A stretch of DNA of 64,000 nucleotides from Gilliamella intestini (GCF_900094935.1 NZ_FMBA01000006.1:31110-95109); one strand, 5' to 3'. Numbered from the stretch's first letter, positions 9,171 through 19,881 are shown. Notes: generated by a model from the letters alone, not told the origin. Translations and numbers: made by a program.

Positions 9171-9240
9171 TTTAAATCCTCTTTTACATTTATCATAGAG
9201 AATTTTCTACTTTCGGGTCGTATTATTTAGGGGATAGTTA
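9171..9240 (+). repeat. R2 interspersed repeat, copy 1
   Basis: About 65 bp with the core AGAGAATTTTCTACTTTCGG followed by a TATTATTTAGGGGATAGTTA-like tail. Related copies lie at 17224-17300 (same strand) and 63668-63732 (inverted). The function is unknown. Confidence 0.6.
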
Positions 9241-9287
9241 AAAATAGAATAGTACGATTTGGTTTTTAAATGATCTTTGTAGGAAGA

Positions 9288-9375
9288 TGGCGGAAGCGCA
9301 GAGATTCGAACTCTGGGAGGGTCGCCCCTCGCCGGTTTTCAAGACCGGTGCTTTCAACCGCTCAGCCACACTTCC
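9288..9375 (-). tRNA. serT: tRNA-Ser (anticodon UGA)
   Basis: The minus strand folds as a class II tRNA of 88 nt including the encoded CCA (9288-9290). The acceptor stem GGAAGTG pairs with CGCTTCC and the discriminator is G. The anticodon stem-loop CCGGTCTTGAAAACCGG gives anticodon TGA. It has a long variable arm typical of serine tRNAs, and the T-arm is CAGAG-TTCGAAT-CTCTG. It reads UCN serine codons. Enterics also keep serT near tusE, which agrees with the neighbouring gene. Confidence 0.97.
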
Positions 9376-9388
9376 GCAATGGCTGTGA

Positions 9389-9417
9389 ATATTAAAGGAG
9401 ACTTGCTTATTTGTAAA
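9389..9417 (-). promoter_or_regulatory. Sigma-70 promoter of tRNA-Ser
   Basis: On the minus strand, TTTACA (9417-9412) and TAATAT (9394-9389) are separated by exactly 17 bp. Both are close to the sigma-70 consensus, and the transcript would start a few bases before the mature tRNA 5' end at 9375. Confidence 0.75.
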
Positions 9418-9568
9418 TAGCTATTTTAAGATTTTTTATTGTTTGCTTTAAATTTCATCAAATTTTATGAGGATCAGGCAAGCGATGGTGCATTAGTCAT
9501 CAAAATTAGTGTTGGTTTTTGATTAATTGAGTATAATATAACGCAAATTAAATAATATGCTTTAAAAA

Positions 9569-9886
9569 ATGTTAGATCAGATAGAAACCGATGATAAAGG
9601 TTATTTAAATAATTGGCAGGATTGGACTGTTGAGTTGGTTCCTGAATTGGCCACCAAAGAAGGCATTGATTTAACCGATGCTCATTGGGAAGTTATCTTA
9701 TTTGTTCGTGATTTTTACTTAGAATATAAAACCTCACCGGCTATACGTGCATTAGTTAAAGCGATGGAAAAGAAATTTGGTGCAGAAAAGGGCAATAGTC
9801 GTTATTTATATAAGTTATTTCCAGATGGTCCAGCCAAACAAGCAACTAAACTTGCTGGTTTACCAAAACCCGTTAAATGTATATAG
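9569..9886 (+). CDS. tusE: TusE (DsrC-like) sulfur-relay protein
   Basis: Last sulfur carrier of the TusA-TusBCD-TusE relay, which delivers sulfur to MnmA for 2-thiouridine at the wobble position of tRNAs. The 105-aa protein matches the DsrC/TusE family throughout, including [32 protein letters not shown] and the ending GLPKPVKCI. The penultimate Cys104 in that ending is the sulfur-carrying residue. It is slightly shorter than E. coli TusE at the N-terminus. It stands alone, 22 bp before ftsB. Confidence 0.96.
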   Translation: MLDQIETDDKGYLNNWQDWTVELVPELATKEGIDLTDAHWEVILFVRDFYLEYKTSPAIRALVKAMEKKFGAEKGNSRYLYKLFPDGPAKQATKLAGLPKPVKCI

Positions 9887-9907
9887 ATAAAGGATAATAT
9901 TAAGCTA

Positions 9908-10204
9908 ATGATAAGATGGAAGCTCCCTTTATTATTACTAGTCGTGTTTGGTTATCTGCAATATGCTTTATGGTGTGGTAAAAATAACGTGTACGATTAT
10001 CGAGATAATGTCGAAATGTTAGTCAATTTGCGTGCTGATAATGAAAAATTAAAGGCTCGTAATGAGCAAATGTTTGCTGAAATTAATGATTTACAACGAG
10101 GTTATGAAGCAATAGAGGAGCGTGCACGTAGTCATTTAGGGATGGTTAAAGCTAATGAATCTTTCTATCGAATTATTATTGATTCGGATACAAAAAAACA
10201 ATAA
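9908..10204 (+). CDS. ftsB: FtsB, divisome membrane protein
   Basis: Small bitopic partner of FtsL and FtsQ. A transmembrane segment near residues 5-21 is followed by a periplasmic coiled-coil with the family phrases NVEMLVNLRADNEKLKARNE and RARSHLGMVK. Length 98 aa, near the enteric size. It overlaps ispD (stop and ATG share bases at 10204), the standard ftsB-ispD-ispF arrangement. Confidence 0.95.
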   Translation: MIRWKLPLLLLVVFGYLQYALWCGKNNVYDYRDNVEMLVNLRADNEKLKARNEQMFAEINDLQRGYEAIEERARSHLGMVKANESFYRIIIDSDTKKQ

Positions 10205-10917
10205 TGCATAACGTAAATAATCTTAATAATATTATTGCTATTGTGCCGGCAGCAGGAATTGGTAGCCGTATGAATAGCCAAATTCCCAAGCAATACCTAA
10301 AAATCGCTTCAAAGACGATTTTAGAACATACGTTACATAAATTATTAACGCATCCTCAAATTACTCAAGTTATTGTTGTAATCAGTCCTGAAGATCATCT
10401 ATTTAACACCCTTTCGATCGCCTTGCATGATAAGATTAAAATGACGTTAGGCGGTGAAACTCGTGCTGATTCTGTTTTAGCCGGATTAAAATTGCTGAAT
10501 GATGAACAGTGGGCATTAGTTCATGATGCTGCAAGGCCTTGTGTTGATCATGATGATATTACGCGCTTGATTGAAACGGTAACAAATAAAAAGCAAGGTG
10601 GTATATTAGCTACTCGTATTAGCGATACGGTTAAACGAGCTTATCGAAATAATGATACGGTTATTGATTATTCTGAAGACCGAACTTATTTATGGGGCGC
10701 TGCTACTCCTCAACTGTTTAATGCTGGCGAACTAAAATCATGTTTGCAACAAGCTCTAAATGACCATGTTGCCATTACTGACGAAGCTTCAGCCATTGAG
10801 TATTGTGGTGGGCATCCTTTATTAGTTGAGTGTCGTGGGGATAATATAAAAATAACCCGTCCTGAAGATTTAGCTTTAGCAACTTTTTATTTAACTAAGC
10901 AAACTCCAAATAGGTAA
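10204..10917 (+). CDS. ispD: IspD, 2-C-methyl-D-erythritol 4-phosphate cytidylyltransferase
   Basis: Third enzyme of the non-mevalonate (MEP) isoprenoid pathway; it transfers CMP to MEP. The nucleotide-binding motif PAAGIGSRM lies near residues 15-23 with the conserved KQYLKI, then GGETRADSV and [16 protein letters not shown] and [12 protein letters not shown] near the C-terminus are also typical. Length (237 aa) is normal. It is followed by ispF after 4 bp, so the two pathway steps are co-transcribed with ftsB. Confidence 0.97.
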   Translation: MHNVNNLNNIIAIVPAAGIGSRMNSQIPKQYLKIASKTILEHTLHKLLTHPQITQVIVVISPEDHLFNTLSIALHDKIKMTLGGETRADSVLAGLKLLNDEQWALVHDAARPCVDHDDITRLIETVTNKKQGGILATRISDTVKRAYRNNDTVIDYSEDRTYLWGAATPQLFNAGELKSCLQQALNDHVAITDEASAIEYCGGHPLLVECRGDNIKITRPEDLALATFYLTKQTPNR

Positions 10918-10921
10918 AAGT

Positions 10922-11407
10922 ATGAGAATAGGACAAGGTTTTGATGTGCATAAGTTTGGTGGTGAGGGTCCTATAACTCTTGCTGGGGTAAAAATTCCTT
11001 ATCAATATGGCCTTGTTGCTCACTCTGATGGTGATGTTGTGTTACATGCAATAACCGATGCTTTAATTGGCGCATTGGCATTAGGTGACATCGGTAAGCT
11101 ATTTCCTGATACAGATCCTAAATATAAAGGTATAGATAGTCGAATATTATTGAAAGATGTGTATACCCTTGTTCAAGCTAAAGGTTATGAATTAGTTAAT
11201 TTAGATACTACTATTATTGCCCAAGAACCTAAAATGCGACCTCATGTTGATCAAATGCGAGTTAATATAGCAGAAGATCTGAAAGTTCATTTTGATCAAA
11301 TTAGTGTAAAGGCAACAACAACTGAACAATTAGGCTTTACTGGGCGTAAAGAAGGCATTGCTTGCCAAACGGTAGTGTTATTAAGTAAAAAATCCGAAAC
11401 AGTTTAA
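10922..11407 (+). CDS. ispF: IspF, 2-C-methyl-D-erythritol 2,4-cyclodiphosphate synthase
   Basis: Forms the cyclic diphosphate intermediate of the MEP pathway as a Zn-dependent trimer. Metal ligands are seen in GFDVHKF (Asp8, His10) and [10 protein letters not shown] (His42). [10 protein letters not shown] and [17 protein letters not shown] complete the family signature. Length (161 aa) is normal. It follows ispD by 4 bp and precedes truD. Confidence 0.97.
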   Translation: MRIGQGFDVHKFGGEGPITLAGVKIPYQYGLVAHSDGDVVLHAITDALIGALALGDIGKLFPDTDPKYKGIDSRILLKDVYTLVQAKGYELVNLDTTIIAQEPKMRPHVDQMRVNIAEDLKVHFDQISVKATTTEQLGFTGRKEGIACQTVVLLSKKSETV

Positions 11408-11428
11408 ATTATACAATAGGCGATAATA

Positions 11429-12451
11429 GTGTTAGCACAACTTAATTATTTATATGGTAAACCGACCACTAAAGGACAATACAAGCAACAATACGAAGAT
11501 TTTAATGTGACAGAAGATCTTGGCTTTGAATTGACTGGTGAAGGTGAACATGTTTTAGTTTTTTTGCAAAAACGTGATTGTAATACCCTATTTGTGGCCG
11601 AACAGTTGGCTAAATATGTCGGTATTTCGCCAAAGTTAGTAAGTTATGCAGGATTGAAAGATCGTCACGCAGTAACTCAACAGTGGTTTAGCTTACATAT
11701 GCCTGGTCAGCAAACACCTGACTTTTCGGCATTTGATTTAGCATGTTGTGAAATATTAGACGTTACTCGGCATAATAAAAAATTAAAAATTGGTGCTTTA
11801 AAGGGAAATTATTTTAAAATTATTTTAAGAGATTTAAGTAACCAACCCGAAATCGAATCTAAATTAGCATTAATCAAACAACACGGCGTACCTAATTATT
11901 TTGGTGAACAGCGTTTTGGTCGTGATGGAAATAATATTACTCAAGCCATAAGTTGGGCTAAAGGTGAAATTTCGGTAAAAGATCGCAAAAAACGCAGTTT
12001 TTATCTTTCAGCAGCACGAAGTGCAATTTTTAATGATATTGTCAGCCAACGAATTGCACAAAACTTACAGCAAACCGTGCTTGATGGCGATATATTACAA
12101 TTAGCACAGCGCAATAGTTGGTTTGTTGCACAGAATGATGAATTAACACTGTTACAACAGCGCTTAGATAGCGGTGAACTTAATATTACAGCACCTATGA
12201 TAGGCGATTCCCCACTCGGTACTTTGTGTAAAGCACTAGAGTTTGAGCAAAAATGTTTAGAAACTTGGTCTGAATTTAATGATTTATTTAAAAAAGAGCG
12301 AGTAGAAACAGCAAGGCGATCCATATTGTTACGAGCACATCAGCTTAATTGGCAATGGTTAGATGAGCATAGTCTCGAACTCAATTTTTATTTGCCATCA
12401 GGTTGTTATGCAACAAGTGTGATACGTGAACTAATAATAGAAAATGAGTAG
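11429..12451 (+). CDS. truD: TruD, tRNA pseudouridine-13 synthase
   Basis: Makes pseudouridine 13 in tRNA-Glu. The catalytic motif [14 protein letters not shown] places the active Asp near residue 78, with [11 protein letters not shown] and [13 protein letters not shown] further on. Length 340 aa. The start codon is GTG (11429). It ends 5 bp before pcm. In enterics surE lies between truD and pcm; surE is absent here. Confidence 0.96.
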   Translation: MLAQLNYLYGKPTTKGQYKQQYEDFNVTEDLGFELTGEGEHVLVFLQKRDCNTLFVAEQLAKYVGISPKLVSYAGLKDRHAVTQQWFSLHMPGQQTPDFSAFDLACCEILDVTRHNKKLKIGALKGNYFKIILRDLSNQPEIESKLALIKQHGVPNYFGEQRFGRDGNNITQAISWAKGEISVKDRKKRSFYLSAARSAIFNDIVSQRIAQNLQQTVLDGDILQLAQRNSWFVAQNDELTLLQQRLDSGELNITAPMIGDSPLGTLCKALEFEQKCLETWSEFNDLFKKERVETARRSILLRAHQLNWQWLDEHSLELNFYLPSGCYATSVIRELIIENE

Positions 12452-12456
12452 CCCAA

Positions 12457-13083
12457 ATGCAAAGTTTAAAAATGCAATCCTTAATTAAATTCTTGCGTCA
12501 ACAAGGCATAAAAGATGAGCGCGTTTTAAATGCTATTGCCAGTGTTCCTCGGGAACACTTTGTTGATGAAGCGCTTTCGCATCAAGCTTATGATAATCGT
12601 CCATTGCCAATTGGCAGTGGTCAGACCATTTCTCAACCTTATATTGTAGCAAAGATGACAGAGCTATTAAGATTAGAACCACACTCCAAAGTGCTTGAAA
12701 TCGGCACAGGGTCAGGGTATCAAACTGCCGTTTTAGCTAAATTAGTTGAAAATGTCTGTTCAGTAGAACGAATAAAAAGCCTACAATGGAATACTAAGCG
12801 CCGTTTAAAGCAACTTGATATTCATAACATTGCAACGCGCCATGGTGATGGTTGGTTAGGTTGGCCTGAGCGTGGACCATTTGATGGCATCATTGTTACC
12901 GCCGCCGCATCTGAAGTACCACAAAGCCTATTAGAACAGCTAGCCGATAAAGGTCGATTAGTGATTCCAGTTGGTGAAAATAAACAATTTTTACAACTAA
13001 TTGAACGTGTTGGCAATAGCTTTTTAGCTAAAAATATGGGCGAGGTCATATTTGTACCTTTGGTTAAAGGCGATATAGAATAA
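12457..13083 (+). CDS. pcm: Pcm, protein-L-isoaspartate O-methyltransferase
   Basis: AdoMet-dependent repair enzyme that methylates isoaspartyl residues of damaged proteins. The AdoMet motif [13 protein letters not shown] lies near residues 79-91, [13 protein letters not shown] near 53-65, and the C-terminal FVPLVKG is diagnostic. Length 208 aa. The start could be the ATG at 12457 or the in-frame ATG five codons later. It lies directly after truD; nlpD and rpoS, which follow in enterics, are not here. Confidence 0.95.
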   Translation: MQSLKMQSLIKFLRQQGIKDERVLNAIASVPREHFVDEALSHQAYDNRPLPIGSGQTISQPYIVAKMTELLRLEPHSKVLEIGTGSGYQTAVLAKLVENVCSVERIKSLQWNTKRRLKQLDIHNIATRHGDGWLGWPERGPFDGIIVTAAASEVPQSLLEQLADKGRLVIPVGENKQFLQLIERVGNSFLAKNMGEVIFVPLVKGDIE

Positions 13084-13113
13084 TGATTTCTCATCACAAA
13101 TTAAATAGTTACT

Positions 13114-13196
13114 CATTTTAGCGGATAGTTTGGTTAACTTATTATTTCATTTATAAATTGAAAGAATAATGATTTATCTAACTACCCACTAAAATG
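13114..13196. repeat. R3: 83-bp near-palindromic element (MITE-like or terminator)
   Basis: The left end CATTTTAGCGGATAGTT and the right end AACTACCCACTAAAATG are inverted repeats with two mismatches. The interior (ATTATTTCA ... TGAAAGAATAAT) is also self-complementary, so nearly the whole segment folds into one long hairpin. It sits exactly between the convergent genes pcm and rsgA. It could be a miniature transposable element or a long bidirectional terminator. No second copy was noticed in the window. Confidence 0.55.
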
Positions 13197-13206
13197 GTAC
13201 AACTGG

Positions 13207-14244
13207 TTATTTATAGCTTTTATTAGTTTTTGCCTTAACTTCTTGCATTGACTGCAAAATTCGATGATAGTTATCTAACCTTGATTGAGCAATTTCACCA
13301 TCTTGCACGGCTTTTTGTAGTAAACACCCTGGCGTATCAAAATGGTTACAATCACGAAAATGGCAACCGCCCAAATAATTATTAAACTCTTTAAAACCAC
13401 TAATCACTTGCTGTGGCTCTAAGTGCCATAATCCGAATTCACGGATCCCTGGAGAATCAATAATATCACCACCGTTTGGTAAGTGATAAAGCCGAGAGGA
13501 TGTGGTTGTATGTTGACCAAGTCCTGATATTTCTGAAATATCCCCTGTCATGGCTGATTGTGATTGATGCGGTAACAGCAAATTAATAATACTTGATTTA
13601 CCCACACCAGACTGACCCACTAAGATAGAAATCTTACCTTGCAAAATATCTTGTAATACCGCGATACCTTGTTGATGCTGGCATGAAACATACAACACTT
13701 GATAACCAATTTTAGTATAAATAGCCAACTGGCTTTCAATATTTTCTCGCTCGGCATCGTTTAACAAATCAATTTTATTTAAAACAATAATTGGTCTTAT
13801 CTCTGTTGCTTCACAAGCAACTAAATAACGGTCAATAATATTAAGAGATAACTCTGGCAATACTGCCGATATAATCACAATTTGATCCACATTTGCCGCA
13901 ACGGGTTTAACGCCATCATAAAAATCAGGCCGAACCAATTCAGAATGCCTAGGATGAACCGCTTCAATCACACCATTGGTATTAGGCTCTAAACTTTCAC
14001 GCCACACCACTTTATCGCCAGTGACTAACGAAGGCAAAGTTCGACGAATACTACAGCGATAAATATTGCCGGTACTATCTTCAACATCAGCCGATTTACC
14101 AAAACGACTAATAACCACACCATCGCGCGGTGATGAAAAGTTAGATAAACTTTCATCTTGCTTTGTTGCTAACCGTTGTTGATGTTTATCTGCCATGCGT
14201 CTTTTTTGATTATTGGATAATTGAATTTTTGCCATAGTACTCAT
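13207..14244 (-). CDS. rsgA: RsgA, ribosome small-subunit biogenesis GTPase
   Basis: Circularly permuted GTPase that acts late in 30S maturation. An N-terminal OB-like domain precedes the GTPase motifs in permuted order: NKID near 156-159, GQSGVGKSS near 210-218, DSPG near 263-266. A zinc knuckle with Cys294, Cys299, His301 and Cys307 follows. Length 345 aa. A start three codons later, at the second Met, is possible. It is divergent from orn, as in enterics. Confidence 0.96.
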   Translation of the reverse strand: MSTMAKIQLSNNQKRRMADKHQQRLATKQDESLSNFSSPRDGVVISRFGKSADVEDSTGNIYRCSIRRTLPSLVTGDKVVWRESLEPNTNGVIEAVHPRHSELVRPDFYDGVKPVAANVDQIVIISAVLPELSLNIIDRYLVACEATEIRPIIVLNKIDLLNDAERENIESQLAIYTKIGYQVLYVSCQHQQGIAVLQDILQGKISILVGQSGVGKSSIINLLLPHQSQSAMTGDISEISGLGQHTTTSSRLYHLPNGGDIIDSPGIREFGLWHLEPQQVISGFKEFNNYLGGCHFRDCNHFDTPGCLLQKAVQDGEIAQSRLDNYHRILQSMQEVKAKTNKSYK

Positions 14245-14314
14245 TTTTTACTAAAACAGATTGCCAGTTATGCTACACTACTCAGTATCAAAAAGAAATT
14301 ATCTATCACATATT

Positions 14315-14878
14315 ATGACCAAACAAACACAAATTAATAGCAACAATCTAATTTGGATTGATCTTGAAATGACTGGCCTAGATCCTGCCGTTGATCGCAT
14401 TATTGAAATTGCAACGATCGTCACCGATTCCGACCTTAATATCCTTGCTGAAGGACCTGTCATTGCCGTTCACCAATCTGATGAGCAATTAGCACTAATG
14501 GACGAATGGAACCAAAACACACATGGCAAATCAGGATTAATTGATCGTGTTCGCCAAAGTACCATCGGCGAACAACAAGCCGAATTACAAACCATTGAGT
14601 TTTTAAAACAATGGGTGCCAGAAAACAGCTCACCAATTTGTGGCAACACCATAGGGCAAGATCGACGCTTTTTATTTAACTATATGCCTAATTTAGAAAG
14701 CTATTTTCATTACCGCTATTTAGATGTCAGCACAATTAAAGAGCTAGCCAAACGTTGGAATCCCGAAATATTAAAAGGCATCAGCAAACAAAGCTCACAC
14801 CAAGCACTTGAAGATATTCGTGATTCGATTGCTGAATTGGCTTATTATCGCCAACACTTTTTTAACATAACCATTTAA
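14315..14878 (+). CDS. orn: Orn, oligoribonuclease
   Basis: 3'-5' exoribonuclease of the DEDDh family that degrades RNA oligomers of two to five nucleotides, including pGpG. The first motif [10 protein letters not shown] gives Asp16 and Glu18, with [25 protein letters not shown] and the final [17 protein letters not shown] carrying the other catalytic residues. The frame is open from 14261. I chose the ATG at 14315 because the 18 extra residues have no counterpart in the family; this gives 187 aa. Confidence 0.95.
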   Translation: MTKQTQINSNNLIWIDLEMTGLDPAVDRIIEIATIVTDSDLNILAEGPVIAVHQSDEQLALMDEWNQNTHGKSGLIDRVRQSTIGEQQAELQTIEFLKQWVPENSSPICGNTIGQDRRFLFNYMPNLESYFHYRYLDVSTIKELAKRWNPEILKGISKQSSHQALEDIRDSIAELAYYRQHFFNITI

Positions 14879-14883
14879 CTCGT

Positions 14884-16158
14884 ATGCAAATTTTATATAC
14901 TATTTTATTGTATTTGCTACAACCCTTTGTCTGGCTAAGGCTACTCTGGCGTAGCCTTAAAGCGCCAGCTTACCGCAAACGTTGGCTTGAGCGTTATGGT
15001 TTTTGCAAAAACAAAGTCAAGCCCAACGGCATTTTAGTTCATGCTGTATCGGTAGGCGAAACCATCGCCGCAATACCACTTATCCAAGCACTTAAGCAAC
15101 AGTATCCGCATTTACCCATTACTGTCACCACCATGACACCAACAGGATCTGAACGAGTCAAATCGTTACTTGGTGATAGTGTCAGCCATGTTTATTTACC
15201 TTATGATTTACCTTGTGCAATTCATCGGTTTCTAAAAACAGTACAACCAAAGTTAGTAATTATTATGGAAACCGAACTTTGGCCTAACATTATTAGCCAA
15301 TGTCATAACAAAAACATCCCCCTAATTATTGCCAATGCTAGATTATCTGAGCGATCAGCCAACCGATACCGAAAACTCGGTTCAGCCATTAGCTACTTAT
15401 TATCAAAAATCAGCACTATTGCCGCACAAAATAAGCAAGACGGCGAACGGTTTATATCATTAGGCTTACCGCCTGACCACTTAACCGTCACAGGCAGTAT
15501 TAAATTTGATATTGAGTTAACCGAACAACAACAGCAAAAAATTGCTACGCTAAAACAGCAATGGCCATTAAATCGCCCAATATTTATTGCCGCAAGTACC
15601 CATAATGGTGAAGACGAAATTATTTTAACGGCCTTTCAACGGTTATTACTCAAACATCCTGATTTATTATTAATTATTGTTCCTCGTCACCCTGAGCGCT
15701 TTAAAACCGTCGAAAAATTAATTAATGATTGCGGATTAAATTATATAAACCGCAGTAGCGGTCAAACTCCTGCTAAACAAACACAAGTCATTTTGGGCGA
15801 CACAATGGGCGAACTGATAGAACTTTATGGCATTGCCAACATCGCCTTTGTTGGGGGAAGCTTAGTAGAGCATGGCGGACATAACCCACTAGAGCCAGCA
15901 CTCCATCACATCCCAATTATTAGTGGTAAACACTTTTTCAATTTTAAAGTGATTGGTGAACAACTCATTTCAGCGCAAGGAATGCAAGTTTGTCAAAGCT
16001 CGGCTGATGCAATTTATGCAACGATTGATGCATTGTTAAACAACCAAAATAATCGCCAACAAATGGGTGAAAACGCCTATCAAGTATTAAAACAAAATCA
16101 AGGAGCATTAGGTCGGCTTCTTGCTATTATCAACCAATATCTTAAAAATAAGGATTAA
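14884..16158 (+). CDS. waaA: WaaA (KdtA), Kdo transferase
   Basis: Inner-membrane-associated glycosyltransferase that adds Kdo residues to lipid IVA, so the organism makes lipopolysaccharide. An N-terminal hydrophobic anchor (residues 4-20) is followed by HAVSVGETIAA, METELWPN, ARLSERS and, near the C-terminus, GGSLVEHGGHNPLEPA. Length 424 aa is usual. It lies 5 bp after orn and its stop overlaps the hemH start (TAATG). Confidence 0.96.
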   Translation: MQILYTILLYLLQPFVWLRLLWRSLKAPAYRKRWLERYGFCKNKVKPNGILVHAVSVGETIAAIPLIQALKQQYPHLPITVTTMTPTGSERVKSLLGDSVSHVYLPYDLPCAIHRFLKTVQPKLVIIMETELWPNIISQCHNKNIPLIIANARLSERSANRYRKLGSAISYLLSKISTIAAQNKQDGERFISLGLPPDHLTVTGSIKFDIELTEQQQQKIATLKQQWPLNRPIFIAASTHNGEDEIILTAFQRLLLKHPDLLLIIVPRHPERFKTVEKLINDCGLNYINRSSGQTPAKQTQVILGDTMGELIELYGIANIAFVGGSLVEHGGHNPLEPALHHIPIISGKHFFNFKVIGEQLISAQGMQVCQSSADAIYATIDALLNNQNNRQQMGENAYQVLKQNQGALGRLLAIINQYLKNKD

Positions 16159-17120
16159 TGGTGAACCAAAAAGAAGGGCTATTACTCGTTAACCTAGGCA
16201 CTCCAAACGCCGCAACGCCAAAAGCCATAACGCAGTATTTAACTGAATTTCTGCTTGATAGGCATGTTGTTGATCTACCTAAACTACTTTGGTATCCGCT
16301 TTTAAAGTACCGCATAATCCCCAAACGGGTACCTTATATTATTAAGCATTACCAAAAAATCTGGATAGAGGGTAGCTCGCCATTATTGCATTATAGCCAA
16401 TTATTATGTAACAAGTTACAGCAGCGTTTACCCAATGTGCAATGTGAATTAGCCATGACCTATGGTGAACCCTCTATGCAATCGGCATTGAATAATCTTA
16501 GCTCATGTACCAAAATTACGGTATTACCTCTTTTTCCGCAATACTCAACCACCACAACACTTGCGGTAATAGATAAACTTAACCAACTGATCACCCTAAA
16601 TCAAATTATTGCTGAGATTAACTACATTCGTGATTATGCTGATCATCCAAGTTATATCAATGCGCTTTATTTACAAATTAAGCAAGCTTTTGAAGATCAA
16701 GGCGAGCCTGAAATGCTCGTGCTGTCTTACCATGGTATTCCTGAACGTTATATTCACAAACGAAAAGACGATTATATAAAACGCTGTAAACTAACCACGC
16801 AATTATTAATTGAAAAGTGCCAAAAAAATGACATAAATCTGCCGATTGAAATGGCTTACCAATCCAAATTTGGCAAAGGCAAATGGGTCGAACCCAATAC
16901 CAGTGATGTATTAGAACAGTTAGCCAAGCAAGGCATAAAAAACGTGAACGTTATTTGCCCGGGTTTCTCGGTAGACTGTATTGAAACCCTTTATGAAATT
17001 GATGGAGAAAATCGAGAACTGTTTTTTAATGCAGGCGGAAAAACATTTTATTATATTCCTGCATTAAATGATACGGATTTGCAGGTTGAGTTGGTAGTGG
17101 ATTTATTGGTTAATAATTAG
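16158..17120 (+). CDS. hemH: HemH, ferrochelatase
   Basis: Inserts Fe2+ into protoporphyrin IX, the last step of protohaem synthesis. The family motif SYHGIPERY contains the metal-binding His near residue 192. LVNLGTPNAAT opens the protein, and CPGFSVDCIETLYEI contains the conserved Glu. Length 320 aa. Coupling to waaA (shared bases at 16158) is unusual compared with E. coli. With hemE in this window, a haem pathway is supported, consistent with the cytochrome b subunit FdnI. Confidence 0.96.
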   Translation: MVNQKEGLLLVNLGTPNAATPKAITQYLTEFLLDRHVVDLPKLLWYPLLKYRIIPKRVPYIIKHYQKIWIEGSSPLLHYSQLLCNKLQQRLPNVQCELAMTYGEPSMQSALNNLSSCTKITVLPLFPQYSTTTTLAVIDKLNQLITLNQIIAEINYIRDYADHPSYINALYLQIKQAFEDQGEPEMLVLSYHGIPERYIHKRKDDYIKRCKLTTQLLIEKCQKNDINLPIEMAYQSKFGKGKWVEPNTSDVLEQLAKQGIKNVNVICPGFSVDCIETLYEIDGENRELFFNAGGKTFYYIPALNDTDLQVELVVDLLVNN

Positions 17121-17146
17121 GGAGTAAGGTGTTCATAAGTTGAATT

Positions 17147-17189
17147 GCCCATGCTTTATTCATGGTAAGATATTGGCTTGGGCTTTTTT
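17147..17189 (+). terminator. Probable terminator after hemH
   Basis: An imperfect stem GCCCATGC / GCTTGGGC (17147-17154 with 17176-17183) with a 21-nt loop is followed by TTTTTTAT. The U-tract is good but the loop is long. Confidence 0.5.
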
Positions 17190-17223
17190 ATATAGATAAA
17201 TTTAGTGTTCAGTCATCTTTTTC

Positions 17224-17300
17224 ATGTCTAAATTTTCTTTTATTTTTATTATAGATAATTTTCTACTTGTTGGCTGTACTATTTTAGAAGGGAGTTATTG
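17224..17300 (+). repeat. R2 interspersed repeat, copy 2
   Basis: The core TATAGATAATTTTCTACTTG followed by GTACTATTTTAGAAGGGAG matches copies at 9171-9240 and, inverted, 63668-63732. It lies between the convergent hemH and lolA genes. Confidence 0.6.
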
Positions 17301-17334
17301 TTCCATAAACCACCTTTAAGTACTGTAAAATCAA

Positions 17335-17928
17335 CTAACGTTGATCATCAATGGTTACGCCTGCTGGCGGGGTAAATTTAAATTTATTTAGATCGACTTT
17401 ACCTAGTTTTTGATGAGACAAGTCATAAAAGCTACGCTGACCATCTTCTTCAATTATCGTAAAATTTGAGATCATTCCAGTTGGTAAAACCGAAATCACA
17501 AAGTCTTGATTAGAACCATCAGTCGCTTTAAGTGTAAATGAGTTTTGCTTACGTGTAACGTTATAAGCATTCCATATGGAATTGTGGCTATCGGTAATAA
17601 GTAACATTAATCGGTTATCGATCGCTTTTTTCAAGTCCATTACACTAACTTGTTGAACTGCTGGTGTGTATACCCACATATTCTTTCCATCAGAAATAAT
17701 CGATGTTTCATCAGGTTCATTCATCGTCCAATTAAAATAGTAAGGTCTACTAACCCATAAATCGCCTTTACCTTCTTGTACTTGTTGATTATCGGCCGTT
17801 TTCACATCTTGCGAAAACCTTGCATAAAATCCGTCAATTTTATCTAAACGTTGTTGTAATACTTCTTTATCGCCTGCCCATGCTGATAAACTAACTAATG
17901 CTCCAATTAAAAGTAAAAACTTTTTCAT
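17335..17928 (-). CDS. lolA: LolA, periplasmic lipoprotein chaperone
   Basis: Carries outer-membrane lipoproteins from LolCDE to LolB across the periplasm. A Sec signal peptide MKKFLLLIGALVSLSAWA is followed by family phrases RLDKIDGFYARFSQDV, GKGDLWVSRPYYFNW and DGKNMWVYTPAVQQV. The frame opens at a TTG (17934), but the ATG at 17928 with an AAGGA sequence upstream is the better start, giving 197 aa. The gene is divergent from rarA, its usual neighbour. Confidence 0.94.
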   Translation of the reverse strand: MKKFLLLIGALVSLSAWAGDKEVLQQRLDKIDGFYARFSQDVKTADNQQVQEGKGDLWVSRPYYFNWTMNEPDETSIISDGKNMWVYTPAVQQVSVMDLKKAIDNRLMLLITDSHNSIWNAYNVTRKQNSFTLKATDGSNQDFVISVLPTGMISNFTIIEEDGQRSFYDLSHQKLGKVDLNKFKFTPPAGVTIDDQR

Positions 17929-18106
17929 AACCAATCCTTATGTATTTTTTCTATAAAAATATGTTAAATATATTTTGATTACTATATATGATCGAAATAT
18001 TACCGTTTTTATTCTAGTGGGGGAAGATATTTTCTTTTCTTTTTTCACTTGCAGAATAACAAGTATATAATAGGTTTTATTTTATAAATGCGGATAAATA
18101 CCTGCC

Positions 18107-19444
18107 ATGCCGAGTATGTCTTTTGAATTTACTACTGATGAATTTAAACCATTAGCAGCTAGAATGCGCCCACGTGATCTAGCTGAATATATAGGTCAAT
18201 CTCATCTATTAGGTAAAGATAAACCGCTATCCAAAGCGATTGAGGCTGGAAATTTACACTCAATGATCCTCTGGGGGCCACCAGGCACAGGCAAGACAAC
18301 TTTAGCTGAAATTATTGCTCATCATGCTAATGCTAAAGTTGAACGAGTTTCTGCCGTTACATCTGGCATAAAAGATATTCGTGAAGCAATTGAACGAGCT
18401 AAAATTAATCAGCAAGCAGGGATCCGCACTATATTATTTGTTGACGAAGTTCATCGTTTTAATAAAAGTCAACAAGATGCGTTTTTACCTTATGTTGAAA
18501 ACGGTACTGTTACGTTTATTGGGGCAACAACTGAAAATCCATCATTTGAATTAAATTCTGCGTTATTATCTCGTGCGAGAGTTTATTTGCTCAAATCATT
18601 AACCAACCATAACATTGAGCAAATTTTACAGCAGGCAATGAACGATCCTAAGCGTGGTTATGGTAATAAAAACATCAATCTACCCGAAGAAACAAAAAAA
18701 CAAATTGCTGAATTTGTTGGTGGTGATGCAAGGCGAGCACTCAACACACTTGAACTATTAATTGATATGTCAGATGGGCATGAACTTACACCTGATTTAC
18801 TCAAAGAAGTTATGGGAGAACGTAGTGCGAGATTCGATAATCAAGGCGATCGTTTTTACGATTTAATTTCCGCAGTACATAAATCAATACGTGGTTCCGC
18901 ACCTGATGCCGCTCTTTATTGGTATGCAAGAATTATCTCAGCTGGGGGCGATCCGCTTTATGTTGCACGTCGATTATTAGCCATTGCCTCGGAAGATGTT
19001 GGTAATGCCGATCCTAGAGCTATGCAAGTAGCGCTTGCCGCATGGGACTGCTTTACAAGAGTTGGTCCTGCCGAAGGTGAACGTGCAATTGCACAAGCAA
19101 TCATCTATCTTGCTTGTGCACCAAAAAGTAATGCGGTTTATCTTGCATTTAAACAAGCAATGACTGATGCCGAATCAAAACCTGATTACGATGTTCCTGA
19201 GCATTTACGCAACGCTCCAACAAGCTTAATGAAAAACTTAGGTTATGGCGCTGAGTATCGTTACGCCCACGATGAACCCAACGCTTTCGCCGCAGGTGAA
19301 AATTACTTTCCGCCAGAAATGGCTAATACAAAATATTATCGCCCAACAACTCGTGGTGCTGAAAAAAATTATACTGAAAAATTAGCATGGATAGAAGAAC
19401 AAAACCTCTCAAGCTCTATTCAACGTTATAAGTCTAAAAAATAG
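18107..19444 (+). CDS. rarA: RarA (MgsA), replication-associated AAA+ ATPase
   Basis: AAA+ protein related to clamp-loader subunits that acts at stalled replication forks with SSB. Walker [10 protein letters not shown] lies near residues 57-65 and Walker B as [36 protein letters not shown] contains sensor 1 and the arginine-finger region. The C-terminal tetramerisation domain is intact ([21 protein letters not shown]). Length 445 aa, as in E. coli. In enterics serS follows; here it does not. Confidence 0.97.
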   Translation: MPSMSFEFTTDEFKPLAARMRPRDLAEYIGQSHLLGKDKPLSKAIEAGNLHSMILWGPPGTGKTTLAEIIAHHANAKVERVSAVTSGIKDIREAIERAKINQQAGIRTILFVDEVHRFNKSQQDAFLPYVENGTVTFIGATTENPSFELNSALLSRARVYLLKSLTNHNIEQILQQAMNDPKRGYGNKNINLPEETKKQIAEFVGGDARRALNTLELLIDMSDGHELTPDLLKEVMGERSARFDNQGDRFYDLISAVHKSIRGSAPDAALYWYARIISAGGDPLYVARRLLAIASEDVGNADPRAMQVALAAWDCFTRVGPAEGERAIAQAIIYLACAPKSNAVYLAFKQAMTDAESKPDYDVPEHLRNAPTSLMKNLGYGAEYRYAHDEPNAFAAGENYFPPEMANTKYYRPTTRGAEKNYTEKLAWIEEQNLSSSIQRYKSKK

Positions 19445-19603
19445 AGGCTATGATTATTTTTATAAAAATATTTTGAAGAAATCTGATCTAAAAAAATACT
19501 AAATCGATAAGCTTCAACTAAAAATAAAAGAAGATAACAAAATGCTTGTAAAATAGAGAGTAGTATTTCTACGTACTAATTTGCGTACCCTACTTTCAAA
19601 TCT

Positions 19604-19651
19604 TAAAATGATGTTAAAAACTTTCAGAAAAGTATGTGTTTGAGTATAAAA
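19604..19651 (-). repeat. R1 interspersed repeat, copy B
   Basis: Read on the minus strand it gives TTTATACTCAAACACATACT, then TTTCTGAAAGTTTTTAACA. This is close to the copy in front of hemE (33411). It is free-standing, without IS sequence around it. Confidence 0.65.
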
Positions 19652-19881
19652 CATTAAATAATAAAGTACTATTTATCTAAAAATAGCAATCAAATTCTTG
19701 TACAATAAGTACATTTTATCCTATATAAGTTTTACTTTGCTGATAACCAATTGAATGATATCCACTGCATGGCGTAACTTGCATGAATTCTTTCTTTCAT
19801 TTTTTAGACAAAATAAACTTTAACTATTTAAATCAATATCGTTTTATTTAAATCAATAAATTTGAGCTATTGATTAATAAT

